Shown here piece after piece: positions 9,088 through 18,300 of a DNA stretch of 64,000 nt; position 1 is the stretch's first letter, and every line of letters starts with the position of its first letter. The position numbers and the translations under genes were made by a program. The stretch is from an uncultured Methanolobus sp. (GTDB lineage: Archaea > Halobacteriota > Methanosarcinia > Methanosarcinales > Methanosarcinaceae), in the NCBI RefSeq assembly GCF_963665675.1, contig NZ_OY762426.1, positions 2,542,001 to 2,606,000 on the forward strand, given 5' to 3'. Below the pieces are notes generated by a model. The model searched no databases. It had not been told where the DNA came from and saw nothing but the letters and a program-made list of their open reading frames with translations.

Positions 9088-10314
9088 TTGAGTCAACCTT
9101 GTGTTAATATCGGCATGGTAGGACATGTCGACCACGGAAAAACCACACTTGTCAGCGCACTGTCAGGAGTATGGACAGATACACATAGCGAAGAGATGAA
9201 GCGTGGAATATCTATCAGACTGGGCTATGCAGACACTACTTTCAGGAAGTGTCCTAATTGTCCGGAACCTCAGTGTTATACAGTAGAGAAGAAGTGTCCT
9301 GGATGCGACGAACCATCCGAAGAGCTAAGAACAGTATCCTTTGTAGATGCACCTGGCCACGAAACACTGATGGCTACCATGCTGTCCGGCGCAGCTATCA
9401 TGGACGGTGCTATTCTTGTTATTGCGGCAAATGAAGAATGTCCGCAGCCACAAACAAAGGAACACCTGATGGCGCTGAACATTATCGGTATCGAGAACAT
9501 TGTCATTGTGCAGAATAAAATTGATCTTGTACCAAAGGAAAAGGTCATTGAGCACTATCACCAGATCAAGGAATTCGTGAAAGGTACTGTCGCTGAAAAT
9601 GCTCCTATTGTACCAATATCTGCTCAGCAGAACATAAATGTCGATGCTCTTATAATGACAATGGAGGAAAAGTTCCCGACACCAGAGCATAAAATGGACA
9701 AACCACCACACATGCTTATTGCAAGATCATTTGATATCAACAAGCCTGGAACACCAATAAAGAAGATAACTGGTGGTGTAATAGGTGGTACACTTACAGA
9801 GGGTGTACTACATTCAGGAGAAGAGCTTGAGGTCAAGCCGGGCAGAAAGGTGGAAAGTGACGGAATGACCAGATGGGAGCCTATTATTACCAAAGTTTCA
9901 ATGATCGTTGCAGGAAAGAGCAACGTTGAAGAGGCAACTCCGGGCGGACTTCTTGCAGTTGGTACAACCCTTGATCCGACACTTACAAAGAGCGATTCCC
10001 TGACAGGCCAGGTTGCAGGTCTTCCTGGAACTCTGCCACCAACACGTGATGATCTCAAGCTTGAACTTCGCCTGCTGGAAAGGGTAGTAGGAGTTTCAGA
10101 TGAAGAAGAGATCGGGGCTATAAAGACCAGTGAGCCCTTGATGTTGAATGTGGGTACTGCGACCACTGTCGGTGTGGTAACAAGTGCCCGTAAGGATATT
10201 GCTGAGGTCAAGTTGAAGAGACCGGTCTGTGCGGAAGAAGAGTCTATGGTGGCTATAAGCAGACGTGTGGGCTCACGCTGGAGACTTATTGGTGTAGGAG
10301 TTATCAAGGATTGA
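9088..10314 (+). CDS. eif2g: Translation initiation factor aIF2 subunit gamma
   Basis: GTPase subunit of archaeal initiation factor 2, which delivers initiator Met-tRNA to the ribosome. The TTG start giving [20 protein letters not shown] is chosen because homologues start this way and GGGAGG lies 11 nt upstream; an in-frame TTG at 9061 would add nine unlike residues. 408 residues: G1 GHVDHGKTT, zinc knuckle CPNC...CPGC (residues ~51-70), G3 DAPGHE, G4 NKID, then beta-barrel domains II and III. First gene of an archaeal transcription-translation operon that runs to S27ae. Confidence 0.96.
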   Translation: MSQPCVNIGMVGHVDHGKTTLVSALSGVWTDTHSEEMKRGISIRLGYADTTFRKCPNCPEPQCYTVEKKCPGCDEPSEELRTVSFVDAPGHETLMATMLSGAAIMDGAILVIAANEECPQPQTKEHLMALNIIGIENIVIVQNKIDLVPKEKVIEHYHQIKEFVKGTVAENAPIVPISAQQNINVDALIMTMEEKFPTPEHKMDKPPHMLIARSFDINKPGTPIKKITGGVIGGTLTEGVLHSGEELEVKPGRKVESDGMTRWEPIITKVSMIVAGKSNVEEATPGGLLAVGTTLDPTLTKSDSLTGQVAGLPGTLPPTRDDLKLELRLLERVVGVSDEEEIGAIKTSEPLMLNVGTATTVGVVTSARKDIAEVKLKRPVCAEEESMVAISRRVGSRWRLIGVGVIKD

Positions 10315-10679
10315 AGGTAATTATTGATACGAACGCATTGATGATACCTGTTCAGTTCAATGTTGATATTTTCGAAGAGCTAAGAAGACTTGGGTTTGAT
10401 ATCTATCTTGTCCCAACGGCTGTTATCACTGAACTGGACAACCTGATCAAAAATCTGAAGGGACAGGACCGGATTGCGGCAAAGGTTGCTAAATCAATGG
10501 CGCAGAGGTGTGAAACCGTTTTTGCTGACGGACATGCTGATGATGTTATTCTGGAACTGGCCACTGATATCCAGGCGGCTGTACTGACAAATGATTCAGG
10601 ACTCAGGAAGAGGCTGGATAAAATGAATATCCCGGTGATCTGCCTGAGGCAAAAGAACAGGCTTGAAATTGTATCATAG
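10311..10679 (+). CDS. PIN-domain ribonuclease (archaeal rRNA-processing type)
   Basis: 122-residue PIN-domain protein. Acidic active-site residues are visible: Asp in VIIDTNALM (residue ~6), Glu in ITELDNL, Asp in [10 protein letters not shown], and Asp in [11 protein letters not shown]. The TTG start overlaps the eIF2-gamma stop as TTGA, which indicates translational coupling. A PIN protein next to eIF2-gamma and rpoE is a common archaeal arrangement, and such proteins resemble the Fcf1/Utp24 rRNA-processing nucleases more than stand-alone VapC toxins; no antitoxin gene is adjacent. The RNA target is not shown by the sequence. Confidence 0.85.
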   Translation: MKVIIDTNALMIPVQFNVDIFEELRRLGFDIYLVPTAVITELDNLIKNLKGQDRIAAKVAKSMAQRCETVFADGHADDVILELATDIQAAVLTNDSGLRKRLDKMNIPVICLRQKNRLEIVS

Positions 10680-10749
10680 GTTGATTATAGATCAGTTTAA
10701 AATCATATAAGTTGTTATATAATTATACAGGATTATTGGAGTTTGTCAT

Positions 10750-11316
10750 ATGTATAAAAAGATGAAGCTTGCCGATACTATTCGCGTTGCGCCAGATCTT
10801 TTAGGCAAGGATGTTTATGGAAATGTCAATGATGCCCTGAAGCATAAACTCGAGGGCAGGATAGACAAGGAAATTGGTGCTATTGTTGCCATCACCCGGA
10901 TCAACGAAGTTGGTGAAGGTCATATCCTTGTAGGTGACGGTGCAGTTTACTATGATGTTGTTTTTGAGGCGATCGTATTTGTGCCAACAATCCAGGAAGT
11001 TATCGAAGGAGAAGTTGTCGAAACTGTGGACTTCGGTGCTTTTGTAGGTATCGGGGCAATGGATGGGCTTCTGCACGTGAGTCAGGTAACTGATGATTTC
11101 ATGTCATACGATGGGAAAAACGGCAGACTTGTCAGCAAGAATGGCGGCAGATCACTTTCAGAGGGTGACAAGGTCAGGGCACGTATTGTTGCTGTGAGCA
11201 TCAATGAAAGAGAACCAAGGGAGAGTAAGATCGGACTTACAATGCGTCAGCATTCCCTGGGCAGGTTCGAGTGGCTGGAAGAAGCAAGAAAACCGACCGC
11301 TGAAAAAGAAGAGTAA
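10750..11316 (+). CDS. rpoE1: DNA-directed RNA polymerase subunit Rpo7 (RpoE')
   Basis: Stalk subunit of the archaeal RNA polymerase, counterpart of eukaryotic Rpb7. The 188-residue protein has the N-terminal tip domain MYKKMKLADTIRVAP and a C-terminal S1 RNA-binding domain beginning near residue 80, EGEVVETVDFGAFVGIGAMD, through HVSQVTDD. The operon order eIF2-gamma, PIN, rpoE1, spt4 is widely conserved in euryarchaea. A 70-bp gap with AT-rich sequence precedes it. Confidence 0.95.
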   Translation: MYKKMKLADTIRVAPDLLGKDVYGNVNDALKHKLEGRIDKEIGAIVAITRINEVGEGHILVGDGAVYYDVVFEAIVFVPTIQEVIEGEVVETVDFGAFVGIGAMDGLLHVSQVTDDFMSYDGKNGRLVSKNGGRSLSEGDKVRARIVAVSINEREPRESKIGLTMRQHSLGRFEWLEEARKPTAEKEE

Positions 11317-11336
11317 GAGATACTGGAGTGCATTAG

Positions 11337-11522
11337 ATGAGTGAACAGGTTTGCAGGGAATGCCACAGGATCATTAACGGCCAGACATGCCCTATCTGCG
11401 GTTCAAGCAATCTCAGTGCTGACTGGAGTGGTATGGTTATTGTTATCGATCCGGAGCGCTCTGAAATTGCAAAGAAAATAGATGTTAAAGTCGCGGACAA
11501 ATATGCATTGAAGGTGCGGTGA
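11337..11522 (+). CDS. spt4: Transcription elongation factor Spt4 (RpoE2)
   Basis: 61-residue zinc protein that pairs with Spt5 to clamp RNA polymerase on DNA. Two CxxC pairs are visible: CREC at residues 6-9 and CPIC at 18-21, followed by the conserved DWSGMVIVIDPERSEIAKK. It begins 20 bp after rpoE1 and its stop is one base before the TTG start of the next gene, so it is translated within the operon. Confidence 0.95.
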   Translation: MSEQVCRECHRIINGQTCPICGSSNLSADWSGMVIVIDPERSEIAKKIDVKVADKYALKVR

Positions 11523-11523
11523 T

Positions 11524-12117
11524 TTGGGCTTTCAGCTTACTTTGCCCGAGACATTACGCCCACGTTTCCGGGAAAGTTTTGGTCGTCTTTACAGAGGTAA
11601 GGGTAACGATACCATTGAAAAACTTTCAGTGGACCTGGGCAGTCCCACAAAACTTATATCCGTGGGTGATGTTACTACATTTCACTTGCTCAATCATGAA
11701 ATTATTCCGGACATCCTTGTAGTGGATGACCGAACAAAACGCGGTCCGGCATCAGATCGGGTCGTGGTGGGTACCAAGCATAAAGGGTTCACCGAAATAT
11801 CCGTTGACAATCCAGCAGGGGTCATAACCGAAGATCTGATAGATGCGGTAGGAAATGCGTTGAAAACAGATGAAAATGTCAGGATATTTGTGCGCGGCGA
11901 GGAGGACCTTGCAGCTGTACCTGCAATCCTTATGGCACCGGAGGGTTCAGCTGTTCTTTACGGACAGCCGGATGAAGGTGTTGTACTTGTCAAGATAACA
12001 TCAGATAAGAAGGAACAAATGAAGGACCTGTTGACAGAGATTCTCGACTCACAGGCCTGTAGTAATCAGGAAATAGAGACTATTCGGAGGAAACTGAATG
12101 GATATCAAAATCATTAA
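11524..12117 (+). CDS. GTP-dependent dephospho-CoA kinase (DUF359)
   Basis: Last step of archaeal coenzyme A synthesis: phosphorylates dephospho-CoA using GTP, unlike the ATP-dependent CoaE. 197 residues with TTG start immediately after spt4. Family stretches include [19 protein letters not shown], the phosphate-binding [24 protein letters not shown], and [20 protein letters not shown] with [10 protein letters not shown]. The C-terminal 20 bp overlap the S24e start. Its location between spt4 and S24e is the usual euryarchaeal place for this family. Confidence 0.9.
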   Translation: MGFQLTLPETLRPRFRESFGRLYRGKGNDTIEKLSVDLGSPTKLISVGDVTTFHLLNHEIIPDILVVDDRTKRGPASDRVVVGTKHKGFTEISVDNPAGVITEDLIDAVGNALKTDENVRIFVRGEEDLAAVPAILMAPEGSAVLYGQPDEGVVLVKITSDKKEQMKDLLTEILDSQACSNQEIETIRRKLNGYQNH

Positions 12118-12424
12118 AGACAAAAATAATGCGCTTCTTAACAGGCGTGAATTAAACCTTACAGTTACATTCGATGGTGCAACGCCATCAAGAAACGATG
12201 TCAAATCTAAACTTGCAGCTATGCTTAATGCACCGCTTGAGCTTGTTATCGTACAAAAGATCGAAAATGAGTTCGGTAAGCAGGAACTTAAAGTATACGT
12301 CAAAATATATGAAGACGAAGCCCGCATGAAACAGGTAGAGGAAGCATACGTTATCGAAAGGAACAAGCTCCCTGAGTCTGAAGTGGTCGAAGAAGAAGCG
12401 GCTGAAGAGACCACAGAGGAATAA
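12098..12424 (+). CDS. rps24e: 30S ribosomal protein S24e
   Basis: 108-residue ribosomal protein. The conserved core [19 protein letters not shown] and HxxATPSR-like [17 protein letters not shown] identify it. It has a long acidic C-terminal tail rich in Glu. It overlaps the end of the dephospho-CoA kinase gene by 20 nt and is followed 2 bp later by S27ae, as expected for this operon. Confidence 0.95.
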   Translation: MDIKIIKDKNNALLNRRELNLTVTFDGATPSRNDVKSKLAAMLNAPLELVIVQKIENEFGKQELKVYVKIYEDEARMKQVEEAYVIERNKLPESEVVEEEAAEETTEE

Positions 12425-12426
12425 TT

Positions 12427-12576
12427 ATGGCAGTAAAAGACTACTATAAAGTTAACGGCGATTCTATTGAACGTACACACCAGTCATGCCCGCGCTGTGG
12501 TGAGGGTTTTTTCCTCGCAGAACACAAGGACAGGCGTACATGCGGTAAGTGTGGATACACTGAGTTCAAGAAATAA
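12427..12576 (+). CDS. rps27ae: 30S ribosomal protein S27ae
   Basis: 49-residue zinc-ribbon ribosomal protein. CPRC at residues 21-24 and CGKC at 39-42 form the metal site; the C-terminus is GYTEFKK. It starts two bases after the S24e stop. In many archaea the next gene is kae1; here kae1 is about 35 kb downstream. A strong terminator-like hairpin follows the stop, so transcription probably ends here. Confidence 0.95.
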   Translation: MAVKDYYKVNGDSIERTHQSCPRCGEGFFLAEHKDRRTCGKCGYTEFKK

Positions 12577-12588
12577 TCTACTTTTTCT

Positions 12589-12625
12589 GCAGCCCAATGG
12601 GTTGCCTTCTTTTTGTTTTTTATTT
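12589..12625 (+). terminator. Terminator after S27ae
   Basis: GCAGCCC and GGGTTGC (12589-12605) form a 7-bp stem with one G-T pair and a 3-nt loop, followed by a long T-rich run. It lies 13 bp after the operon's last stop. Confidence 0.65.
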
Positions 12626-12636
12626 ATGGAACTCCG

Positions 12637-13121
12637 GGCTCTGTAGAATTCCTATTGATATGAGTGACACTTACATTGCTTTTTTTCATTTCCACAAAAA
12701 CAACCGGCAAACTAAAAACAAAATGACCATCCGCCAAAGGCGGCATGTTCCTATGCTGTCATACAGAAGTAATGCAAAGAAGTTATTCCCGGGTATTATG
12801 CAGATTATTTATAGTTAAACGGCTTTGGCTTATAACTTATGAGTTTTAAAACCATATTCTATTGGCAGTAATAGTATATCATAACTTTCAAACGAGCGGT
12901 TCTTAACTATGGTATTGAATTGTGGGAAATTGCGGCTTCGCAGGACCCTGGTCATTCAGTTTATTCATAATCCACGATAAATCAGTTTGCTGACTGATAG
13001 CAACACAATTATTCGCTGCTGCATAAGAAGATTGTTGCATCCATTTCAGTCTTCAGATTATTGAATTGACAAAAGCGGCCTGATTACCTTAAAGTTTTAA
13101 CGGGAGGATTTCTACAGAGCC
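12637..13121. mobile_element. Degenerate insertion element with 16-bp terminal inverted repeats (copy A)
   Basis: Ends are GGCTCTGTAGAATTCC (12637-12652) and GGATTTCTACAGAGCC (13106-13121); the second is the reverse complement of the first at 15 of 16 positions. The inner stretch 12690-12770, read on the minus strand, matches 50548-50640 on the plus strand base for base in long runs, including the same TGCCGCCTTTGG core. A 45-codon minus-strand frame inside may be a transposase remnant. No clear target duplication is visible. The family of the parent element is not recognised. Confidence 0.55.
12903..13040 (-). pseudogene. Possible transposase remnant in insertion element A
   Basis: A 45-residue minus-strand frame starting MQQSSYAAANNC and ending in FPTIQYHS lies inside the element bounded by the terminal repeats. 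Its codon usage looks coding and it opens well inside the element's right end, as a transposase N-terminus might. No catalytic motif remains and similarity could not be tested, so the call rests on position alone. Confidence 0.25.
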
Positions 13122-13260
13122 GAATTCTAATATCCTCTAAGAGTCTTATGTATCTGTGATACATGGAAAACATGCAGGTCTTTAAGGGTTTCTGTAGTCT
13201 ATATGGTGCCAGCTTTTTGCTTTTTTTGATGTTGGTAAAACTGTCAGTTTCCCACTTATA

Positions 13261-13308
13261 TTATTGGCAATGAATTATTTTAATACAATAATACTATCTT
13301 GCCAATAA
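13261..13308. promoter_or_regulatory. Inverted repeat upstream of the chelatase cluster
   Basis: TTATTGGCAA (13261-13270) and TTGCCAATAA (13299-13308) are perfect 10-bp inverted arms separated by 28 bp. Situated 215 bp before the DUF2162 start, it is a candidate operator or a hairpin; the spacing resembles sites bound by dimeric or tetrameric regulators. No cognate regulator is encoded nearby. Confidence 0.4.
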
Positions 13309-13443
13309 CGTTCTTAGTTTTTGTACATGTTGCAATTCATTTTGTTCAGATGCAATCCGAAAGGTTTAATAACAAGTGTAATGTTTGCATATATTAGTCA
13401 TTAAACAAACAATAATAAACTGCGCAGTAAGTTACATGATAAT

Positions 13444-13457
13444 ATTGTATATACAAT
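13444..13457. promoter_or_regulatory. Palindromic TATA-containing site of the DUF2162-ExbB-DUF2149-cobN operon
   Basis: ATTGTATATACAAT is a perfect 14-bp palindrome with a TATA-like centre, about 70 bp before the ATG at 13523. It may be the core promoter, an operator over it, or both. The leader would carry GGGGGATT a few bases before the start codon. Confidence 0.45.
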
Positions 13458-13522
13458 TTATGCAATGGCATATGGCAGTTAGTTATTAGTTGATACATAC
13501 AACCAGTTTATAGGGGGATTCA

Positions 13523-14197
13523 ATGAGCTACGTATATGCTGCCGTAATCGGCATACTGATAGGCATCTTTATCTTCGGACTAAAGACCGGAGTTGGATGT
13601 GGCTTTTCGACGGTAAAGAAAAAAGATGTACTGATCCTTGCAGGCGGTTATTTCGTAATTTCCGTTATACTTGGAAGTTTAGTGGAAATGGTGGATCAGT
13701 CATATCTGGAAGGTATTGCAAGCCTTGGAATGACATTACACGTTTTCATTGCACTGGTTCTTATTGGTGCCGGAATCTATACACAGAAAAAATGGAATTC
13801 TGGTTGCGATGTTTCAAAGAAGACCTTCCTTGTAATATCAGTCCCCTGTCCTGTATGTCTTACAGCACTTTTCGTTTCTTGTATGATACTGGCCTCCACT
13901 CTTGAAGTAAGTGGCTGGAAGGTAGGGGTTCTTGTAGGACTTGTATTTTTCATTTCAGTAATATCATCGACATTTGTCTTCAGGATGATGAAACGTACGC
14001 CTGAAGATCTTGGAACTGCAATGATGTTCCTCGGGCTTTTCTATCTTCTCGGAGCAATGATAGTTCCCGCTTACATCAAAGCAAAAAAACTCAGCATGGC
14101 ACTAAACTGTGGTGGAGATTTTGAGATAGTTCCTCTGTTGATATTAACAGTTTTCATAATTGGAGGCTATGCACTCAATAGCATAAGAGGTCAATAA
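13523..14197 (+). CDS. DUF2162 family membrane transporter-like protein
   Basis: 224-residue polytopic membrane protein of the DUF2162 family (predicted transporter, methanogen-enriched). About six hydrophobic helices are visible (residues ~3-22, 35-55, 68-90, 108-128, 135-155, 165-220). A conserved CPVCLTALFVSC motif near residue 113 lies at a helix start and could bind metal or a thiol-reactive group; GVGCGFST near residue 25 and SGCDVSK near residue 92 add cysteines. It is the first gene of a tight operon with the ExbB-like, DUF2149 and CobN-like genes, so it is likely the permease or accessory part of that system. Substrate is unknown. Confidence 0.75.
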   Translation: MSYVYAAVIGILIGIFIFGLKTGVGCGFSTVKKKDVLILAGGYFVISVILGSLVEMVDQSYLEGIASLGMTLHVFIALVLIGAGIYTQKKWNSGCDVSKKTFLVISVPCPVCLTALFVSCMILASTLEVSGWKVGVLVGLVFFISVISSTFVFRMMKRTPEDLGTAMMFLGLFYLLGAMIVPAYIKAKKLSMALNCGGDFEIVPLLILTVFIIGGYALNSIRGQ

Positions 14198-14199
14198 AA

Positions 14200-14823
14200 A
14201 TGGATGCTACTTCTACGTTGTTTGGTATATTATACACATTTTCAGCATCACTGCTGTACCCGGTAATTATTATCCTTATTTTACTTGTGGTATTTTCTTT
14301 GATGCTTATAGGGGAATTCCTTTCGGAATACGCAAAAAGGCACAGAGATATAGAAAACCTTGAGATTTGTTGCAATGCTGTCGGGGGACATATTAGTTCT
14401 CAGGAATTTGGAAAGGCAGCAAGTTCACTTCGAAATTTAAAGCAGAACTTCATGGTAATGAGCTTTGCAGAATCTGCAGCCGGCCATCTGGAAAAGAACA
14501 TGTTGCCTGCCATTGAATGGCTTTCCCAGGATTATGAGATAAGAATGGCAAAGAGACTGGAGCAGACCAGGATCGTTGCAACTATCTCACCAATGCTTGG
14601 TCTTATGGGTACTCTTATCCCGCTGGGTCCTGCACTTATCGGTCTTTCACAGGGTAACATCGAGCAGCTTGCAAACAATCTTATGATTGCTTTTGCTACT
14701 ACCGTTATAGGACTCTTCGCAGGAACGATTGGTTATGTCCTCACCCAGGTCAGAAAAAGATGGTACTGGCAGGACATGGCCGATATCGATTATATCCTTG
14801 ACACACTGGAGGTTGAAGAGTGA
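14200..14823 (+). CDS. MotA/TolQ/ExbB-family proton channel protein
   Basis: 207-residue inner-membrane channel subunit. There is one N-terminal helix (~residues 18-40), a cytoplasmic stretch rich in charged residues, and the two C-terminal helices typical of the family: ISPMLGLMGTLIPLGPALIG (~130-150) and LMIAFATTVIGLFAGTIGY (~160-180). The Thr/Gly/Pro-rich signature GLMGTLIPL is diagnostic. In bacteria ExbB with ExbD turns ion flow into mechanical work on outer-membrane proteins. It starts 2 bp after DUF2162, and its stop overlaps the next gene, which looks like its ExbD partner. Confidence 0.88.
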   Translation: MDATSTLFGILYTFSASLLYPVIIILILLVVFSLMLIGEFLSEYAKRHRDIENLEICCNAVGGHISSQEFGKAASSLRNLKQNFMVMSFAESAAGHLEKNMLPAIEWLSQDYEIRMAKRLEQTRIVATISPMLGLMGTLIPLGPALIGLSQGNIEQLANNLMIAFATTVIGLFAGTIGYVLTQVRKRWYWQDMADIDYILDTLEVEE

Positions 14824-15206
14824 CAAAGAGGAGTGGAAGAAGGCACAGACGGACAGGACTCATAAATAATGAGGATGAACAGAACCCCTTAACAGGGGTT
14901 GCCAACCTTTTTGATATTGCCATGGTTTTTTCGGTTGCATTACTTGTGGCGCTTGTCATGTCATACCAAATGCCTGAACTTCTCAATCCTACAGAGGATA
15001 TAACTCTTGTAAAAAACCCCGGCCAGAAGGATATGCAGATTATCATTAAGGAAGAAGGCAAACCTATTGAAGTCCTGAACATGACAGACGATATTGGTGG
15101 TGGACAGGGAGAGGCACTGGGAACTGCTTACAAACTTGCGGACGGAAGGGTTGTTTACGTACCTGAAGAAGAGGAAGTCGAAGAGGAAACCGCGACTTCC
15201 GGTTAA
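14820..15206 (+). CDS. DUF2149 family protein, probable ExbD-like partner
   Basis: 128-residue bitopic membrane protein. It starts with GTG overlapping the ExbB-like stop (GTGA). A basic N-terminus (TKRSGRRHRR) is followed by NPLTGVANLFDIAMVFSVAL, one transmembrane segment with a conserved Asp at its start, the position at which ExbD/TolR carries its proton-relay Asp. A periplasm-facing domain follows (residues ~65-128) and ends in an acidic tail. The order ExbB-like then DUF2149 repeats in methanogens beside CobN genes, which supports the pairing. DUF2149 is unassigned; the ExbD role is inference from topology, the Asp and gene order. Confidence 0.75.
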   Translation: MTKRSGRRHRRTGLINNEDEQNPLTGVANLFDIAMVFSVALLVALVMSYQMPELLNPTEDITLVKNPGQKDMQIIIKEEGKPIEVLNMTDDIGGGQGEALGTAYKLADGRVVYVPEEEEVEEETATSG

Positions 15207-15318
15207 TTTTTTTCTTACAAATTATCAAGTTGAGTTGTTTTAAAACAATTCTAATTTATTTATGGGTGACATGGGTGGTGTGCACAAAATAAATTTAACA
15301 TGTAAGATGGTGGTCAAT

Positions 15319-18300
15319 ATGATAAAAAAAGATAGTAATTGGTTCGGAATTGCAGGGAAGGCAGTTTTGATATTTCTTTTATGTGTAGTCATGCTCTCAG
15401 CTAATGCAGTGGCATTGGATGTGAGTCAATTCGAGCTTGTATCGAACATAGAATCAGATAGTAATGGTAATTATCTGTTAACTGACATTCCAAATGGTAA
15501 TTACACACTAATTGCTGTCAATGAAACCAATAGTTCCAAAAGTGGTCTGATCTACTATAAGGAACAAATGCCTGTTACAGTTAGCAATAGTGATTTTTCC
15601 GATTTTGATCTCTCACTTGATAGTAGTGACCTTACAGAATACAAAGAGATCTGTTCACTTTTGGATCACTCAAACATTTCCGGCCGTGCTTACTATTACT
15701 CATCCGGAATGAACAGAGAGTTCAATAAGGCCTGTACTATCGTAATGCTTGATTCAGTGACACAGGAACTGGTGAAAAATACAACCAGTGATCCCCTTGG
15801 TAATTATCTGTTTACTGGCATTCCAAACGGAAATTACACACTAATTGCCGTCAACGAAACTAACAGCTCTAAAAGTGGTCTTATTTATTATAAGAAAGGA
15901 ATAGACGTTTCAGTTAACAACAGTGATGTTTCTGATTTTGATCTCTCACTTGATAGTAGTGACCTCACAGAATACAAAGAGATCTGTTCACTTTTGAACC
16001 TCTCAGACATTTCCGGCCGTGCTTACTATTACTCATCCGGAATGAACAGAGAGTTCAATAAGGCCTGTACTATCGTAATGCTTGATCCAGTGACACAGGA
16101 ACTGGTGAAAAATACAACCAGTGACAGTTCTGGTAATTATCTGTTAACTGACATTCCAAATGGTAATTACACACTAATTGCTGTCAACGAAACCAATAGT
16201 TCCAAAAGTGGTCTAATTTACTATAAGAAAGAAATAGACGTTTCAGTTAACAACAGTAATCTTTCCAATTTTGATCTTTCACTTGATAGTAGTGACCTCA
16301 CAGAATACAAAGAGATCTGTTCATTTTTGAGCCTCTCAGACATTTCCGGCCGTGCTTACTATTACTCCTCTGGAATGAACAGAGAGTTCAATAAGGCATG
16401 TACTATTGTGCTCCTTAAGCCAAAATCTACTTATCGTCTCCCAGTAGCCGGTTTTTCAATAGACAAGACATCAGGAGAAACTCCATTATCAATTCAGTTC
16501 ACAGATAAGTCATTAAATACTGAATCATGGTTCTGGGATTTTGGTGATGGAAGCAATTCAACCGATAAGAATCCATCGCATACGTATCTTAGCGAGGGTA
16601 CTTTTACTGTAGAACTTACAGTAACAAATTCTGAAGGTAGCGATGTAGAGACAAAAAAGGACCTGATTATAGCTCAACTACCCGACCCCATCACTATACC
16701 AAATTATGATACGACATTCAAGTTATTCCTCAGTACCACCAGTGATTCCCTTGGTAATTATCTGTTTACTGGCATTCCAAACGGAAATTACACACTAATT
16801 GCCGTCAACGAAACTAACAGCTCTAAAAGTGGTCTAATTTATTATAAGAGAGAAATAGACGTTTTAGTTAACAACAGTGATGTTTCTGATTTTAATCTCT
16901 CACTTGATAGTAGTGACCTCACAGAATACGAAGATATCTGTTCACTTTTGGACCGCTCAAACATTTCCGGCCGTGCTTACTATTACTCCTCTGGAATGAA
17001 CCGAGAGTTTAATAAGGCCTGTACTATCGTAATGCTTGATCCAGTGACACAGGAATTGGTGAAAAATACGACCAGTGACGGTTCTGGCAATTACCTGTTA
17101 ACTGACATTCCAAATGGTAATTACACACTAATTGCTGTCAATGAAACCAATAGTTCCAAAAGTGGTCTGATCTACTATAAGGAACAAATGCCTGTTACAG
17201 TTAACAACAGTGATGTTTCTGATTTTGATCTCTCACTTGATAGTAGTGACCTCACAGAATACAAAGAGATTTGTTCACTTTTGAACCTCTCAGACATTTC
17301 CGGCCGTGCTTACTATTACTCATCCGGAATGAACAGAGAGTTCAATAAGGCCTGTACTATCGTAATGCTTGATCCAGTGACACAGGAACTGGTGAAAAAT
17401 ACAACCAGTGACAGTTCTGGTAATTATCTGTTTACTGACATTCCAAATGGTAATTACACACTAATTGCTGTCAACGAAACCAATAGTTCCAAAAGTGGTC
17501 TAATTTACTATAAGAAAGAAATAGACGTTTCAGTTAACAACAGTGATCTTTCCAATTTTGATCTCTCACTTGATAGTAGTGACCTCACAGAATACAAAGA
17601 GATCTGTTCATTTTTGAGCCTCTCAGACATTTCCGGCCGTGCTTACTATTACTCCTCTGGAATGAACAGAGAGTTCAATAAGGCATGTACCATCTTATTG
17701 CTTGAACACAGATTAGTTCAATCACTTCCAGTTGCAGATTTTTCAGCAAACCAGACATCAGGTAAAATTCCATTATCAGTAAAATTCACAGACGAGTCAT
17801 CAAATGCAGAATCATGGTTCTGGGATTTCGGTGACGGAAGTAACTCAACCAATCAGAATCCATCACATACATATCTTAGCGATGGAACTTTTACTGTAGA
17901 GCTTACCGTAACAAACACGGCTGGTAGTGACGCGGAGATAAAGTCCGATTTTATCACAGTCAATGCATCCAGCAGTTCCATTGGCAGCTATGGAGTAGTA
18001 TACGATTTCTTCCTTAGCACTAGTTGTAACAATCTAGGAGAGTTCAGTTTTGCAGATGTGCCTAACGGCGAATACAGGATTGCAGCTATTAACTGGAGTA
18101 CAGCAATGGCCCCAGGTATGTGGCTTACGAATGTCACAGATGTCACAGTAGATGACGGAGCGCCGGTTGATGTTGGCAAGCTTTCAATGAGAAAGAACTA
18201 TGAGACTATTGACCACGATGATATCCTCTCAATGTTGAATGAAAGCAGTATCTCAGGTAAGACTATCGGAAAATATCTGGATAATAAGATATCTACTGTG

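Larger units (their letters stand above)
12577..13522. other. 946-bp region without an intact gene
   Basis: The stretch between S27ae and the DUF2162 gene holds, in order, the terminator, a degenerate insertion element (12637-13121), an inverted repeat (13261-13308), a perfect palindrome (13444-13457) and the AT-rich promoter zone of the chelatase cluster with a GGGGGATT ribosome binding site at 13513-13520. Open frames here are short and unlike known proteins. Confidence 0.7.

Noticed and set aside
9276..10307. Long minus-strand frames within eIF2-gamma
   Set aside because: They are shadows of the strongly conserved plus-strand gene.
10311..10679. Toxin VapC of a toxin-antitoxin pair
   Set aside because: No antitoxin gene is adjacent, and its fixed place beside eIF2-gamma fits an rRNA-processing PIN protein better.
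12597..12818. 73-residue plus-strand frame
   Set aside because: It starts inside the S27ae terminator hairpin and runs through the insertion-element remnant; composition and position argue against a gene.
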